Shown: one piece after another, positions 12,401 through 25,758 of the stretch
Layout of the letters: the number at the start of each line of letters is the position of its first letter
Numbering within the stretch: the stretch's first letter is position 1
Source of the DNA: Salminus brasiliensis
Taxonomy: Eukaryota; Chordata; Actinopteri; Characiformes; Bryconidae
Direction of reading: 5' to 3'
NCBI RefSeq assembly: GCF_030463535.1
Contig: NC_132896.1
Location: forward strand, 21,061,709-21,125,708
DNA: 64,000 nucleotides
Program-made: the position numbers and the translations under genes
Notes under the pieces: generated by a model
What the model was told of the DNA's origin: nothing
The model's database searches: none
What the model saw: the letters and a program-made list of their open reading frames with translations, nothing else

Positions 12401-15400
12401 TATTTTAGTCATGGGTTATTCTTGGTGCTAAATGTCTTTTTTTCCTAATCCTCAGGCTTTGTAGTTCCTTATTTTATAATAAGCTCACTGGACATAAATG
12501 AGCTGTGTGCATCCTTTGTTTTCAAATGCTTTGTTAAGCATCCCCTTTCCTCAATAACAGCGTCAATCCTGTCACATAAGGATTACACCAGTCACTGGGG
12601 ATAGTTCCTGTCCATTTTTAGCCCGCTCTTCCATAGACTGGGTGGAAAGACATTTCAGCTAGATTTTACGTGTCCCTGCTTTAGCAGGTACCCTCATGTT
12701 CTGGATTGAGATTTGGGATTAAGGTCTAATGTTTTTGCTGATCAGTTAAAGTGATCAGCATTGTTTTTCACATTATGTCCATTGAAGCATTCACACAAAG
12801 ATTTGGACCTACACATGGCATCCTGGAATGTGAGAGTGTTAGTGTTGTGTTCTGTTTGGATATAAAGCAAGTCTTTACTTGACAAGTCTGGTGCTGTGAT
12901 TAAGGCACACTTGTTGAGATAAAGGTGCTTCTAAAGGTTCTTTGAGAAATGCCATCGATGAACCATGTTTGTAATAGAGATGTGTGAGTGTGAAGAACAT
13001 TTTAAAGGTTTAAAGGACCAGCACTTCATATAAAGTGTCTTTACCAATTTGGTTCATGGTTCCATTTGAAGCACCTTCATCTGTAAGAGTGCAAGGGGAC
13101 ACGCATGGGACTAATTTTATTGGGCTGGGGAGCAGATGTCATATGACACTTTCTGGCAAGTACCTGTCAGTGCATGGGTAGGCTGATGGGTATTATTCAG
13201 ATAATATAATTGGCAGTTCATGGGGTTATGGGCATGCAGCCATTTGCATTGTATCTGATTGTATGTGACATTTCCATTTTCTGCTTCTTTCTTGCCAGGC
13301 CCCAGGGAAGCCAGCTATCGAGGTTTCTCACTTTCTGGAGTGGATGAGCCTGGAACCGCAATCAGTGGTGTGGCTTCCTGTACTGCACCGCGTGACAGTA
13401 GCTGAATCTGCCAAGCACCAGGCACGCTGCTACATCTGTAAACAATGCCCCATCAAGGGCTTCAGGTGGGCTTCGTTCCACAAACCCCTTTTTACACTAT
13501 GTGATTTTCAACAAAGTTTACATGCCCATGTGAAGGTTTTTCTGTGGCCACATGTTTATCTGGAGCACATCTAGATTCATCCTTCTTCCTCTGTTTTTGT
13601 AGTAATAACTAGAGGGCATGATGTGTGCATTGTAGATAACAAACAATAACAGAATTTTATAAAACATGCTCTCTATTTACTGCTGTCTGCCATACTGTAG
13701 GTACCGAAGTCTGAAACAGTTTAACGTAGACATCTGCCAGATGTGTTTCCTGACCGGCCGAACAACCAAAGGCAAAAAGCTACACTACCCCATAATGGAG
13801 TACTACACCCCGGTATGTCCGCATCCTGTGCCTGCACACACATACGCTGCTTACAGTACGAATCCATTTGCTTAATCACTTTCTCATGGTTGTATATCAC
13901 TGTGGTACTCTTAAGTGGGACTGCCTTGGTCTGCAGCTGCTGCTTGGCTGGATATGAACTGAGCTTGGAGGCACACAATTATTTTGTAGATAAAGAGAGA
14001 GAGAGGCCTGTAGGAGAATTGTGTATCTAAAGGTTACTGAAGATGAACTACGGATGTTTGTTTTTCTACTTCCTTTTCATTTGCTTGCCCCATTTTTGTC
14101 TAATTCACCCTTCTCATCCCCTCCCCTCCCTTTCACGTTTTCTCTTTATCTCTCCCTCATTCTCTTTTACTCTCATCTCTTCCCTTATCACTTCTGTAAT
14201 GACCATGCAGACCACCTCAGGGGAGAAGATGCGGGACTTTGCAAAGACTCTTAAGAACAAGTTCCGATCAAAGCAGTACTTCAGCAAACATCCTCAGAGA
14301 GGCTACTTGCCTGTGCAGACGGTCCTGGAAGCAGAGAGTGGCGAGACGTGAGTGTGTGTCACACAGCTAGAGGACCATTTAAAAAAAACACATTGGGTCT
14401 GCTAGTAAGGGGCTGTGGCTGTTAGCCCTCCTGATGATGAGTGATTGCTTTTAGATTGAGTAAGTAAAGAGTGTGTTTTGTCAAACAAGTACTTAGTTGA
14501 TCAACAGAGAGCAAAGAGAGGGAGTTCTGTGTGTCATTATGGTGTTGGTTTCACCATACACACACGCACACACGCACACACAGATCTAATGAGCCCCCAT
14601 GCCAACGTTTTGATATGTGCTTGTATATGTGTGTTCTGGCAGGCCTTGTTCCTCTCCCAGGCTACCTCATGCGGACACACACAGTCGGATTGAGCACTTT
14701 GCCAGCAGGTAAGAGGCTTGTCACGTGCAGGCAGCGCTCACGCCTTTCGCCTGCACTCAACCCACCACCAGCAACCCATCCTTCGTGCTCTGATTAGATT
14801 ATTGATCCACTCTGCATGGACACACTGCTAAAAACAGCAGAGCCATTTACTCTACACAAACACTTCAGAACAACAGCAAAGAAAGAGAGAAAGAGACAGA
14901 CGCAGCGGGGTGGACAGGGTCAGTTGCTTTCCAGTAGCCAGAATGAGAGCTGTGTGCAGTGAGTCTTGGGGCATTAGAGAACTGCCAACTCAGATCAGTG
15001 TCTGCTCTGTCATTGCTGCGGAGGTTACGCACACTAACACTCATGAAACTCCTGCTCACTGTCTATACCCAAAGTAATATATACGGCATATATACACTAG
15101 CAGGATTTAAGGTTTGACTGGATTCTGTTACACAACAGTCAGTGTTGCAATGGAGCTAGATTGTGGAGATCCACAAGGTGCTATAGATTAGTGGTGCTTC
15201 ACATCAGTGACATAGTGTGTGCTTGTTAAAGTAAAAAAACATAAACATAAAAGTGCAGATGTACATAGACACAGGAGAGTGTAATACAGTAATACGCTAT
15301 AATACATAGACACACACAGAAGAATAGAACAGTAATACACTAATACATAGACACACAGTAGAGTGTAATACAGTTAAATAATACACAAACACTCTAAAAA

Positions 15401-17828
15401 TGAGAGTAAAGCTTTATTTGAATAGGACACTTTAGAAGCTTGTTAGATACTTTAATTTCCTTTAATATAGTACTGAGCAATATAACCAATATTACTGTAT
15501 TTGAACACTTTTTTGGACACTGTATTTGAACACTCACTCGATTATGATTAATGAATGATTATTTTAATAAACGATTATTTTAATGAGCAATGGACACAAC
15601 ATTTCTCTTTGACATAAGCTGCTCGAGGAGCTCAGTTGGCTCAGTGTTTGAGTTCTCCATGCTGCTTCCATGCCACAGACTGAACAGGACAGAGCTACAT
15701 GACTACACACATGATAGTACATTCGTAAGAGAGCAGTACATAAACACACACAGTGGGGAAAGCATAAACGGTAGGACTGGGTGGTATCATAAAATATTTT
15801 TTACACTTGATTTTTTTATGATCCTGGAGGTTTCGCAGTATGTCACTGTATTTTTATTTATTTATTTATTTATTTTGCATACATTGGACTATATGTAGGG
15901 TTAATAATTTAAGAGTACAAGGAATATGAACAAAAATAAATATGTATACAATGAAAGCTTTGAGTGCTATAGGGTTTGCTTTGCCCTGCAAAATGACCCA
16001 AAATATGAAGTCATCATGAGCGAATGTGCATTAGCTACTGTTGCTTGCAATGCAGTACTAAGCGATTGTGCTGTGTGTGGTGCTAAATTATGCAGCGCTA
16101 AATTCCGTTCTGTACCGTCACCGTCTGTGACGTCTCATAATACCGACGGTATTATGGAGGCAGACCTCAGAAAAAATTAAAACAATATACACTTATTAAC
16201 CGATATGGGCAAGACTATGTTGATTAGAGGTTCTTAATGTTTTTGTTTTAATTTTGAATTGGTTGCCCATCCACATTTTTACTAATATTCAACGAAATAT
16301 CTATTAAATTCACCTTATTTTTCTCTAACTTTAACCTCAGACCAAACCTAAACCTAAACTTAATCCTGGTCCTATATGACATTTTATGGTGTGTTAGAAT
16401 TTGTATGTACCATTTTATAATGATCTCTTAATACAGTTTGACTGACCTCGCTGATCATTTGACAAAGAGTCACTTTAAAGTACTTCAGTAAAATCATAAT
16501 GTTGATATGTGTATAGTAGTAAACACTCGGAACTGATCACATATGTATTTACAGACTGCTTGTGTGAAATAAAACTTTTGTAGTGTCTTAAATGCACTAT
16601 GATTTCATTTTTCTGTTATACGCTGATTAGCCTGATTCTCACTCTTGGTTTTGAACATAGTCCAGGTTTATTGGCAGTTTGTATTCAGTGCTAGTTAAAA
16701 ACCTGAAAAGGCACAGCATACTGCTGCCTGTAAAACATAGCTTTTCAATTACCAGCTGTATTTGAAGAGTGGAGCATGCTGTGATAGTTCATTTTCTACA
16801 TGGTGGCCCATGTCTGGTCAAAGCACTAGAGCTACAGATAATGCATGCTTTCATTTTCCAGTGTAAAACAGCTCTGCACTGCAGACATTTAAACTGCTTT
16901 GTTATCTTTGGAAAATACGACTCACTACGGCAGTTTGTAAATGATGTCCGCTTATGGATCGGACATGGTTCGGGATTATCCGTTAAAATATGTTGATCCA
17001 ATTCTCTAGCAGTAATAAACAGTAATAAACACACCCAGGAATCAAATACTTTAATGCAAAGTAGTGCATTAAGGAGTAAAATGGCTACAAATGAATGAAG
17101 TGAGGTTTGCTTATGAATCACATTCTTTGTCTTCTGGTTCATCCTGCCTATGCACACACTCACAAACACACACAAAGATCAGAACCCTTTTGCCTGGCCC
17201 TTGGTACCACTCTGCCAGCCATGTCAGCAAACACTGCAATGCTGTTTCCACCATCTGAAACATTTTCCCTCTTTTCATCCTTCCTTCCTTCCTTCCTCCT
17301 TTCTGTCTCTCTCTTTGTCTCCATCTGTCTGTGTCTCTCCCTGCTGTCACATGCTTGATTCCTCCCCCTGCATCTCAATTTTTCACTTCATTTCTCCTTT
17401 TCTCTACCAATATCCATCACCCTCTCTTTCCCCCTGTTCATCTCCCTTTCTCACTTTTCCGCTATCTCTCGCTCTGCTCTGTTCCCTTCTTTTTCTCTGT
17501 GCCTGTTTTCTCTTCTTCCCTGTGTTGGCTGTGTGAGTTTGCTTCAGCTCTAAAATTCTCTTTGTTTTCTCACTCTCCCACTTAATTGAAATATTTCACT
17601 ACTGCGTGACTGTGCGACAACTGTGCTTCTTGTGTGTGCCAGCAGGCCCGGTGCAATTAAACAGAACATGTCGAAGTGTAAAAAATGCTGAAGGTTATTT
17701 TGTGAAGAGGCTGCTTTATGATGGCCATTTCCGCAGCCATTGCAGGAGGGAGGACTGTAGTGTGGGGTGACTCAGACGTTGACGTCTGGGGAACACTTCT
17801 TAAGCCCCTGTGTGCACTTGCCAGACTG

Positions 17829-17876
<48 letters not shown>

Positions 17877-18492
17877 CACTCTTTCTACACATCTGTGAAT
17901 GCAGATCCTTCTCAAAGGGTGCTGTTTTTTTCCATACTTTAAGCAAACTTCAGCATGATCTGAGTGCTGGCTAAATAGGAAAAGACAAGCCTTTTATGGC
18001 CCTGGGAAGAATGGCATAGCTGAAGGATCTGTCTCCATTCAGCAGCTCAATGTAAAATGCCTTTTAATTCAGTTTTATCTCACGCCTCCCTGTCCCACAT
18101 AAAGCGAGAAGGAGAAAGTCCACTAAATGAGGTATCGTATTACTTTATTTATTCCCTTCATCATTGTCAAGATTTTCTTTGGAGTTCTAATGAAAAATGT
18201 AATTGACATCAAAAGTTTAATGTCGAGAGTGAAGATTTTCGAATGTAGGGGAAATGTATCAACTCAATGGGGGAAGGATGGAAGGAAATATTTCAATGCT
18301 GTAACAGCCAAGCGGCTGGGTGTACGTGTTAATGGGAAATAATGGAGGAGGCCCAGCAGGGGGAGGGCTAGCGGGCGGTGTTTGGAGCCAACTCGAAAGG
18401 GGTAGATTTTGTGTGAACGTCAGAGAGTAAAGGGCCTGTTTAAAGGGAAGCTTTTTCATCATCAAAAAAGCACATCAGAGAAAGAGAGAAGC

Positions 18493-18536
<44 letters not shown>

Positions 18537-21500
18537 TCTCAGTAAGGAAGTGTCCTGAGAGGCCAAATCCTCAGAAAGTTGGATCATCTTCTGCGTCACA
18601 TAAATGCTGGTGTGATTCAAACTTACTCCCACACCTATAATTCCTGCATCAAATACAGGCCTGTATATTAGCTGCTTTTATCCACATATACTTGCACACA
18701 TGCACACACATCTGTTTACTCATAACGTGTTTCTGATCTCTTATCTTTGGCCGTGGGGATGTGTATCCTTAAACTCAGTTTTCGGTTTTCCTTGACTCAA
18801 CTATCCTCTCAGTCACTTAGCCTATGGGTGTGATTCGATCCAGCTGATGGATGCCATAGCTGATTAAATTAAAAGCTGTCACTGCCGCATTAAAGGTTAA
18901 AAAACAGCGAGCAGCACACTGAGAGTGTCTGCCTGAGAAGAGGACCTTGGATGATGTAACATCCACTGACTCTCTGACTGGCTCTCCATCACTTCCATTC
19001 CACTATATTGCCGCTCTGCAAAACACCAGAAGAGTGTAGAGTAGTGATGCAGTGTATATATATACAGTGCCTCCAAGTAGTATTCAACCCCCTGCAGATT
19101 TTGCAGGTTTACACATTTGGAGTTAACTTGGCATTGTGACATTTGGACTGTAGATCAGCCTGGACGTGTGAAATGCACTGCAGCAAAAAATAATGTTATT
19201 TCTTTGTTTATTGTTTTTTAAAATTGTGAAAAGTTTATAAAGGGTAATTATTATTCAACCCCTCAAACCACCAAAATTCTGTTTGGTTCCCTCAAGTATT
19301 AAGAAGTAATTGAGGCATAAAGAACAATGAGCTTCACGTTTGGATTAATTATTTTTTATGTTTTTTATGTTTTTTCCCGCCTTTTCTGACTATTTAAGCT
19401 CCTTCCCAAACTTGTGAACAGCACTCATACATGGTCAACATGGGAAAGACTAAGGAGTATTCCAAGGCCATTAGAGACAAAATCGTGGAGGGTCACAAGG
19501 CTGGCAAAGGGTTCAAAACTTAACCTTTCCAAGGAGTGGGGCCTACCTGTCTCCACCATTGGGAGCATCATCCGGAAGTGGAAGGCTTATGGAACTACTA
19601 TTAACCTTCCACGGACAGCCTTTCAAAGTTTCCTCCCGTGCCGAAGCCAGGCTTGTCCGAACAGTCAAGGCTGACCCAAGAACAACAAGGAGGGAGCTCC
19701 GGGAAGATCTCATGCCGATGGAGACATTGGTTTCAGTCAATACCATAAGTAACGTACTCCACCGCAATGGTCTCCATTCCAGACGAGCCCGTAAGGTACC
19801 TTTACTTTCAAAGCGCCATGTCAAGGCTCATCTACAGTTGGAGGATTCTGAGGCAGACTGGTTCAAGGTTCTCTGGTCTGATGAGACCAAGATTGAGGTC
19901 TTTGGTGCCAGCCACACCCATGACACTTGGCGACAGGATGGCACTGCATACAACCCCAAGAATACCATCCCTACAGTCAAGCATGGTGGTGGCAGCATCA
20001 TGCTGTGGGGCTGCTTCTCAGCCAAGGGGTCTGGCCATCTGGTCCGCATCCACGGGAAGATGGATAGCACAGCCTACCTGGAGATTTTGACCAAGAACCT
20101 CCGCTCCTCCATCAAGGATCTTAAGATGGGTCGTCATTTCATCTTCCAACAAGACAACGCCAGGCACACAGCCAAGAAAACCAAGGCCTGGTTCAAGAGG
20201 GAAAACATCAAGGTGTTGTGGAAGGTGCTCAGGATTAAAGTCCACATGAGACACCCAAAGAACCTAGATAACTTGGAGAAGATCTGCATGGAGAAGTGGG
20301 CCAAGATTACTCCAGAGACCTGTGCCGGCATGATCAAGTCTTATAAAAAACGATTAATAGCTGTAATTGCAAAAGTTTTTTTCCACAAAATATTAAACCT
20401 AGGGGTTGGATAATAATTGACCCACATTTTTATGTTTAAAATGTATTATAATTTAACTGAGCAACTTATATTTTTTGTTTGTAATATTACAAAATTTATT
20501 ATATTATTATTATTATTATTTATGCATCTGTTAATAAATGCTGCTCTTGTTCAAAGTTTGAAGGCTCTAACTTATTTGCAACTTGTTAAATTAGCAAAAT
20601 CTGCAGGGGGTTAGATTGGTGGAAATGTAGTGTTTGAGGCCCAACAAGTGCTTTTCAGTGTCAGGCTGTTCCAAATGGAATGCTAATAACTTGGCTTATC
20701 CTAGCCCTATCCTTTGTTTATAATTAGCTGTAGCTGTTAGCTAGAGCTACTAGCCTACAACCTCTTACATGAAGCCTTGTTTATTTTTGTCTGTAGCTTT
20801 AGCCTTTACTATTGTTGTCCCTTGTTTAGTTTAATTAGCTGATAGTTTGTTTTGTTCTGTGAATATTTACTTTTCCAAATTGTGTTAAAGTATTATTAAT
20901 AAAATTACAATGCCAGCTGTTTTTGTGACAGCATTTCATTGCCCAAAAATGTGCTTTCAGTTGTAATGTAAGTATGTTGTTTTTTGTAATTGAATATTTT
21001 TGCTCTTTGCTTAAAGTAGAGGTTAGCTAGACGCGTTGTTACTGTCATATACAAAAGCTCCATTAAATTTTACAGTTGATATCTTACTTTTTTTGTAGTT
21101 CTGCAATTTATATAAATCTCAACAGGGTGCACACCAAGGGCTTTAAGTACCACTGATTTATTTAATATGTCGTCAAGTTCATCATTATGGTGATCTATAT
21201 AGTCTATATGGTTCCTAGCAGTAGTTTTATCTCTTAGGCTTATTGCACTTTATGGATTATATTGTGAGCAAGTTATAAAATACCATGTCACAAAAACTAA
21301 CTAAAGTTTTGATTATTCATATCAGGTATTCATATCAGCAACAGCCAGACATTATCACAGTTGTCATTATTAGCCCAGCAATTCCATGTTAGCGTATCCC
21401 TAGTGTAGAGCGAGCTCTTGCAGCTCTCTCTACAACTGTAGAATAACGCAAAGCACTTAGCACTTTTCATTACTGTCTCTGCAGGAGCCTGCACTGCCAC

Positions 21501-24500
21501 CAATTCACAAGCTGTCCTGGTGAGGCTGTGAAGTCTCCCCTGTCTCCCACCTAAGGGTGACTTCAGGCAGGCAAAGTGCAGAATGTTGCTAAAAGCAAAG
21601 TTCCTCAGGCACTCTGCTAATGGCAAATGCCAGGGCCAATGTGCTCTCCATGGTGCTGAACTTCCTGGAGGTTAACCCTTTTATTGCTGGATGTGGCATC
21701 ATGAGTGCATTAGCGTGTCTTCTCACATTGGAGACATGAAACTCAGTCTATTGATTTCTTGAAGTCACACTTTTCCAGCTTTATAAATAGCATCTGTGAG
21801 AGTAGCACAAGTAACAGTGGTTTGTCACAGATGGGTGCCTAGAACCTAGCTTAGCAATATACCATCCTAAATGTCATTCTTGGCCTTTTCTATACCAGCC
21901 AATTATCAGCAGACACGTTCTGTGATTTGCAACTATATCAGAATTCCTTTTGCTGCTTTAAAGAACAATCCTTCCATCCATTGTCACTGTCTACAGTCAA
22001 GTCGAGTTTTACATTGCCATGGACTGGAGAGGCTGCTGTTCAAAAATAGAAGTCCCTGCTCCACTAGTCCACTTTTCAGCTCAGCTGAAGTTTGCAGCTG
22101 AACACATGGACAACGAAAAGGCCTTTTAGAGATTTCTTCTTTTTTTCCCCTGGAACTTCTGTTGTGGTTGATGTGGTTGTTTAATAGCTACAGGAAGCTA
22201 ACATTGTCTTATAAGAAGTCATTATTATAAAGTTTTTTAACCACTTTTTTCACTATTTTTTAAATAGTGTTCCTAGTGTGTTAGCTAATGGGGGTGATAA
22301 ATTGGACATTGGGGTTGGCACTTTTCTGAAGATACCAGTTGTGTTTATGTTATGTTTGGTGCAGGAGTGGATTATAATGCAAAACCCTTTCACAAGGAGA
22401 TGTGTCTTATTTATTCTATGTCTTATTTGTAGTCTAACACCCCCATATTCACTATTGTGTGACTGACCTAAATACAGAAATGTGTGTATGCTGCCATAAT
22501 TTCCACCTCTTTTCTATTGTCTCTGCTTCTGTCTCCTTCCTTCACTTTCTCTCTTCCTCTTGCTCTCTCTCTCCTCTGTCAGGCTGGCAGAAATGGAAAG
22601 CCAGAGTTGCTCCTTCTTCACTGACAGCCTCTCTCCTGATGAAAGTCTGTGAGTATGCAGCCTGCCACCCCCACACACTGAAATCTTTTATTACTGCCTA
22701 GGTCCTGTGTGCGTGTGGGTGCACGTCTGTGTGTGCGCACGTCTGTGTGTGCGCTCACGTGTGTATGGCTGTGTTTTTATGTTTCGGGGGCGGCTGGGCA
22801 GTGACAAAAAAACCCTGAAAGATAATGAAAATGACCCATGGCAATGCACGCACTCTCCCCCGTCATATAAAAGTCTTTGTGATTAAGGAGAACGGTCCCG
22901 GGAATAAATAGAACAGGCTGCGCCCATGACTTTCACAGAGGGTGGGGGTGATGAGAGGGGCCATTGAAATGCCCTGAAACACGATGTGGCGAGTTACAGG
23001 CCAACCAAGAGGGTAAGGTGGCTGCCTCACGCGCATACATAAGTGAAATAAGGTTGAGCCCTCACAAAAAAAAGTACGCCCATAAAAGAGGTCAGTCCAT
23101 CAGAGGCTACAGCCGCAGCAGAACACTGGCTTTGGGGTGTGTGCATGAGAGAGTGAGGGACTAAGGGCAGCTTCTGTGTGGAAACACAACCTTTCAGCTG
23201 CTGTTCCACCACTGAAATTCCGTCATTACGTTAGTAATCTTCCTGATGTTACTACCTTAGCAAAATCATTGGGACATGTGTATTTTAGTGCAAAACTGCT
23301 TTTACTGCAGAATTTTGTGTCCACGTTTGGCCTGAATAACCACATTAACGTGTTATGGAATGCGCTCCACCAATTTCTGATAAAGGGAAAGCAGGACAGC
23401 CGCCAACTTCTCTTTATTAATGCAGCAGTGATCATCTTAGTGCATGTCGTTCCCAGTAAGCATTTTTGGCCAACCTGCACTTCTCTCCAAGGCAGTCTTC
23501 CATTTCTTCCAGGTGTAGCATGCAGTCTATTTTATAATTGTCAGTTACACTTGGCCTACACTCATCCGCTCAGGTTACCTCATGCCATTTTCTCAATTTG
23601 GAATGCTTCCTGATTTTTAGATTATTATCACCACATTGGAATAATATTGTACCAGTGAGTACTTTAACCTCTTTAACTCTGTATGTAGGCCCAGACTTCA
23701 TTACTGTAACAATACTTTATATCAGCTTGATAGGCCCTAAAATAGAACCCTGTGAAATTCTGGTAAGCTAAAAGGATATTTGGTAGTTTTCACTTTTAAA
23801 TTATAATAAAACATTAACCTAGGGGTTTAAAGGGTTAATGAAATGAAACAACAACTCCTATATCTTATCAGGATATATTATCAGGCATTAAAGTGTAAGT
23901 GCTACTTCTGTACTTTAAATTTAAATCCAAGTAGAGTCTTGCCCGCTTTGTGGGTTAATGTGATGCTGTGCTGACCTTGTCTCTCACTAGCTTAGTTGGC
24001 TTCTGTGTGTCTGTGTGTGTGCTCCTGCTCTGTTTACACAAGCATGCACTTACAGCTCAGTACATGTGCAGTATGTGGATGCGCTTCCCTGTTCTGTATT
24101 CATGCTTCAGCATGTCCTTGCTCGTATGAACCTGTGGATCTCTGTGTAAGCTCTGCTTTCTCAGCCCAGAACTATAGGAGCTATACTGCACAGGTGCAGA
24201 TCAACTCTGCTGTGTGCGTGTGTGTGTGTGTGTTCCATTCAGAGGCTCTGCGCCTCTCCGTGTGCAGCCTCCAGAAGTCTGTTTGCATTTCCACATTGGA
24301 CTTGATCCAGATGCTATGAGTAGCTTTGATCTAGCTCACAGTTTTGTCATTAAATCGCTAGTGTCAAACAGCATCAAAGGTGCAGGTATGCCCTCTGCTG
24401 CAGTGTACAAAGTAGCAGGTAACGCCGGAGAGGCAAATAGATTGCTGAGACAATGTGCTGCAGTTTTTTTTAGCTGTAATTTCTCTCATATCATAGCATT

Positions 24501-25707
24501 TGAACTGGATCAAAGGATTGCGCATGCTAGGCTTATGTGTGCTTGCTCAGCATGTTAATTGTGGGCTAAGGTGTGCACATTTTCCTTTCCATGCATTTTT
24601 GCTTCAGTGTATGTAAGCTTGTCTATGAATGAGTGTAAGGGTGTCTGTGTGTGCTCCATCACCTAATGTGTGGTTATCTGCTGTGCACACTGTGTGTGTT
24701 TGTTTCCAAGTCAAGATGTTTACAAATGTTGCTCTTAGCCTTTGTGGCTGTGAGCAATTGTGTGTAACTCGTGTATGTGCTCAGCAAAGGTTGTATACAA
24801 TATGGCTAGAAAGTTTGCAAACATTTAAAACTGTTTATATTTCATAGGCTTGACCTGAAATGACCTCAAATCTTTATCAAATCTACACTAAATAAAGATA
24901 AACAAATGGCGCAAACATATTACAGTGATTATGTATTATATATTGAGCAAAGTGTGTGAACCTCTAGCTGTATAAGTTCATTTATATTTATTTATTTATT
25001 TATTTATATTTTTGTATTTTATTGTTTTGACCATCACCACTCCCTACTGAAGGACCATTCAAATCAAATCAAATTTATTTGTACAGTGCTGTTATTTGTA
25101 CTGTAAAGCTGCTTTGTGTTGTCACAAAGCAGCTTTACACAATCAGTAATCAGTAAAAATACAAGAAATCAACAACATCAGAATCAGAATCAGAATCAGA
25201 ATCTCTTTATTTCACCAAGTATGTTACCCATACAAGGAATTTGTCTTGGTGAGAGCAACACGTATGACAAGTAACAAAGAAACACAGAACACAGTCTTAA
25301 ACTAAAGGAAAATGACACTAAACAATAAATAGGGTAGGGGATAAATTAAAAAAAGTAGAAAGTACTAAAGGTAATAAAGGTAATAAAGAGCTGAAAAATA
25401 TATTTACAGAAAAGAAAAGAACATCTGTACAGGTGTGCAAATAATGAGAAGACCTAAGACTAAAGAAAACCTAAGACTCCCAGTGAACAAGCCAAAGGCG
25501 GCAGTGGCAAGAAAAAAACTCCCCCAGAGCTGGAGAACAAAACCTTGGGAGGAACGAAGACTCACAAGGGGGACCCATCCTCCTCTGGTCAGAACTATTT
25601 ATAAATTATTGATAAACGTCACCGTACCAACAAGACTGTTCTACTGCTCAGGTGTGCAACATAATCATAATATGTCTATAATAATCATGGTATATTATAT
25701 ATATAAC

Positions 25708-25758
<51 letters not shown>

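Larger units (their letters stand above)
14709..22582 (+). other. drp2: drp2 intron 14709-22582
   Basis: 7.9 kb. It holds the tandem repeat at 15262, a pyrimidine-rich block 17268-17580, (GT)n and (GA)n tracts, the Tc1 relic 19065-20612 and the Tc1 fragment at 21975. Remaining sequence was not recognised. Confidence 0.6.

Noticed and set aside
17107..17585. Overlapping Ser/Phe/Leu-rich frames
   Set aside because: They come from a pyrimidine-rich intron tract; no start context, splice support or motif.
25183..25203. Short hexamer array considered as a CRISPR-like or satellite array
   Set aside because: It is the tail of a LINE 3' end, with no spacers; CRISPR is not expected in a vertebrate.
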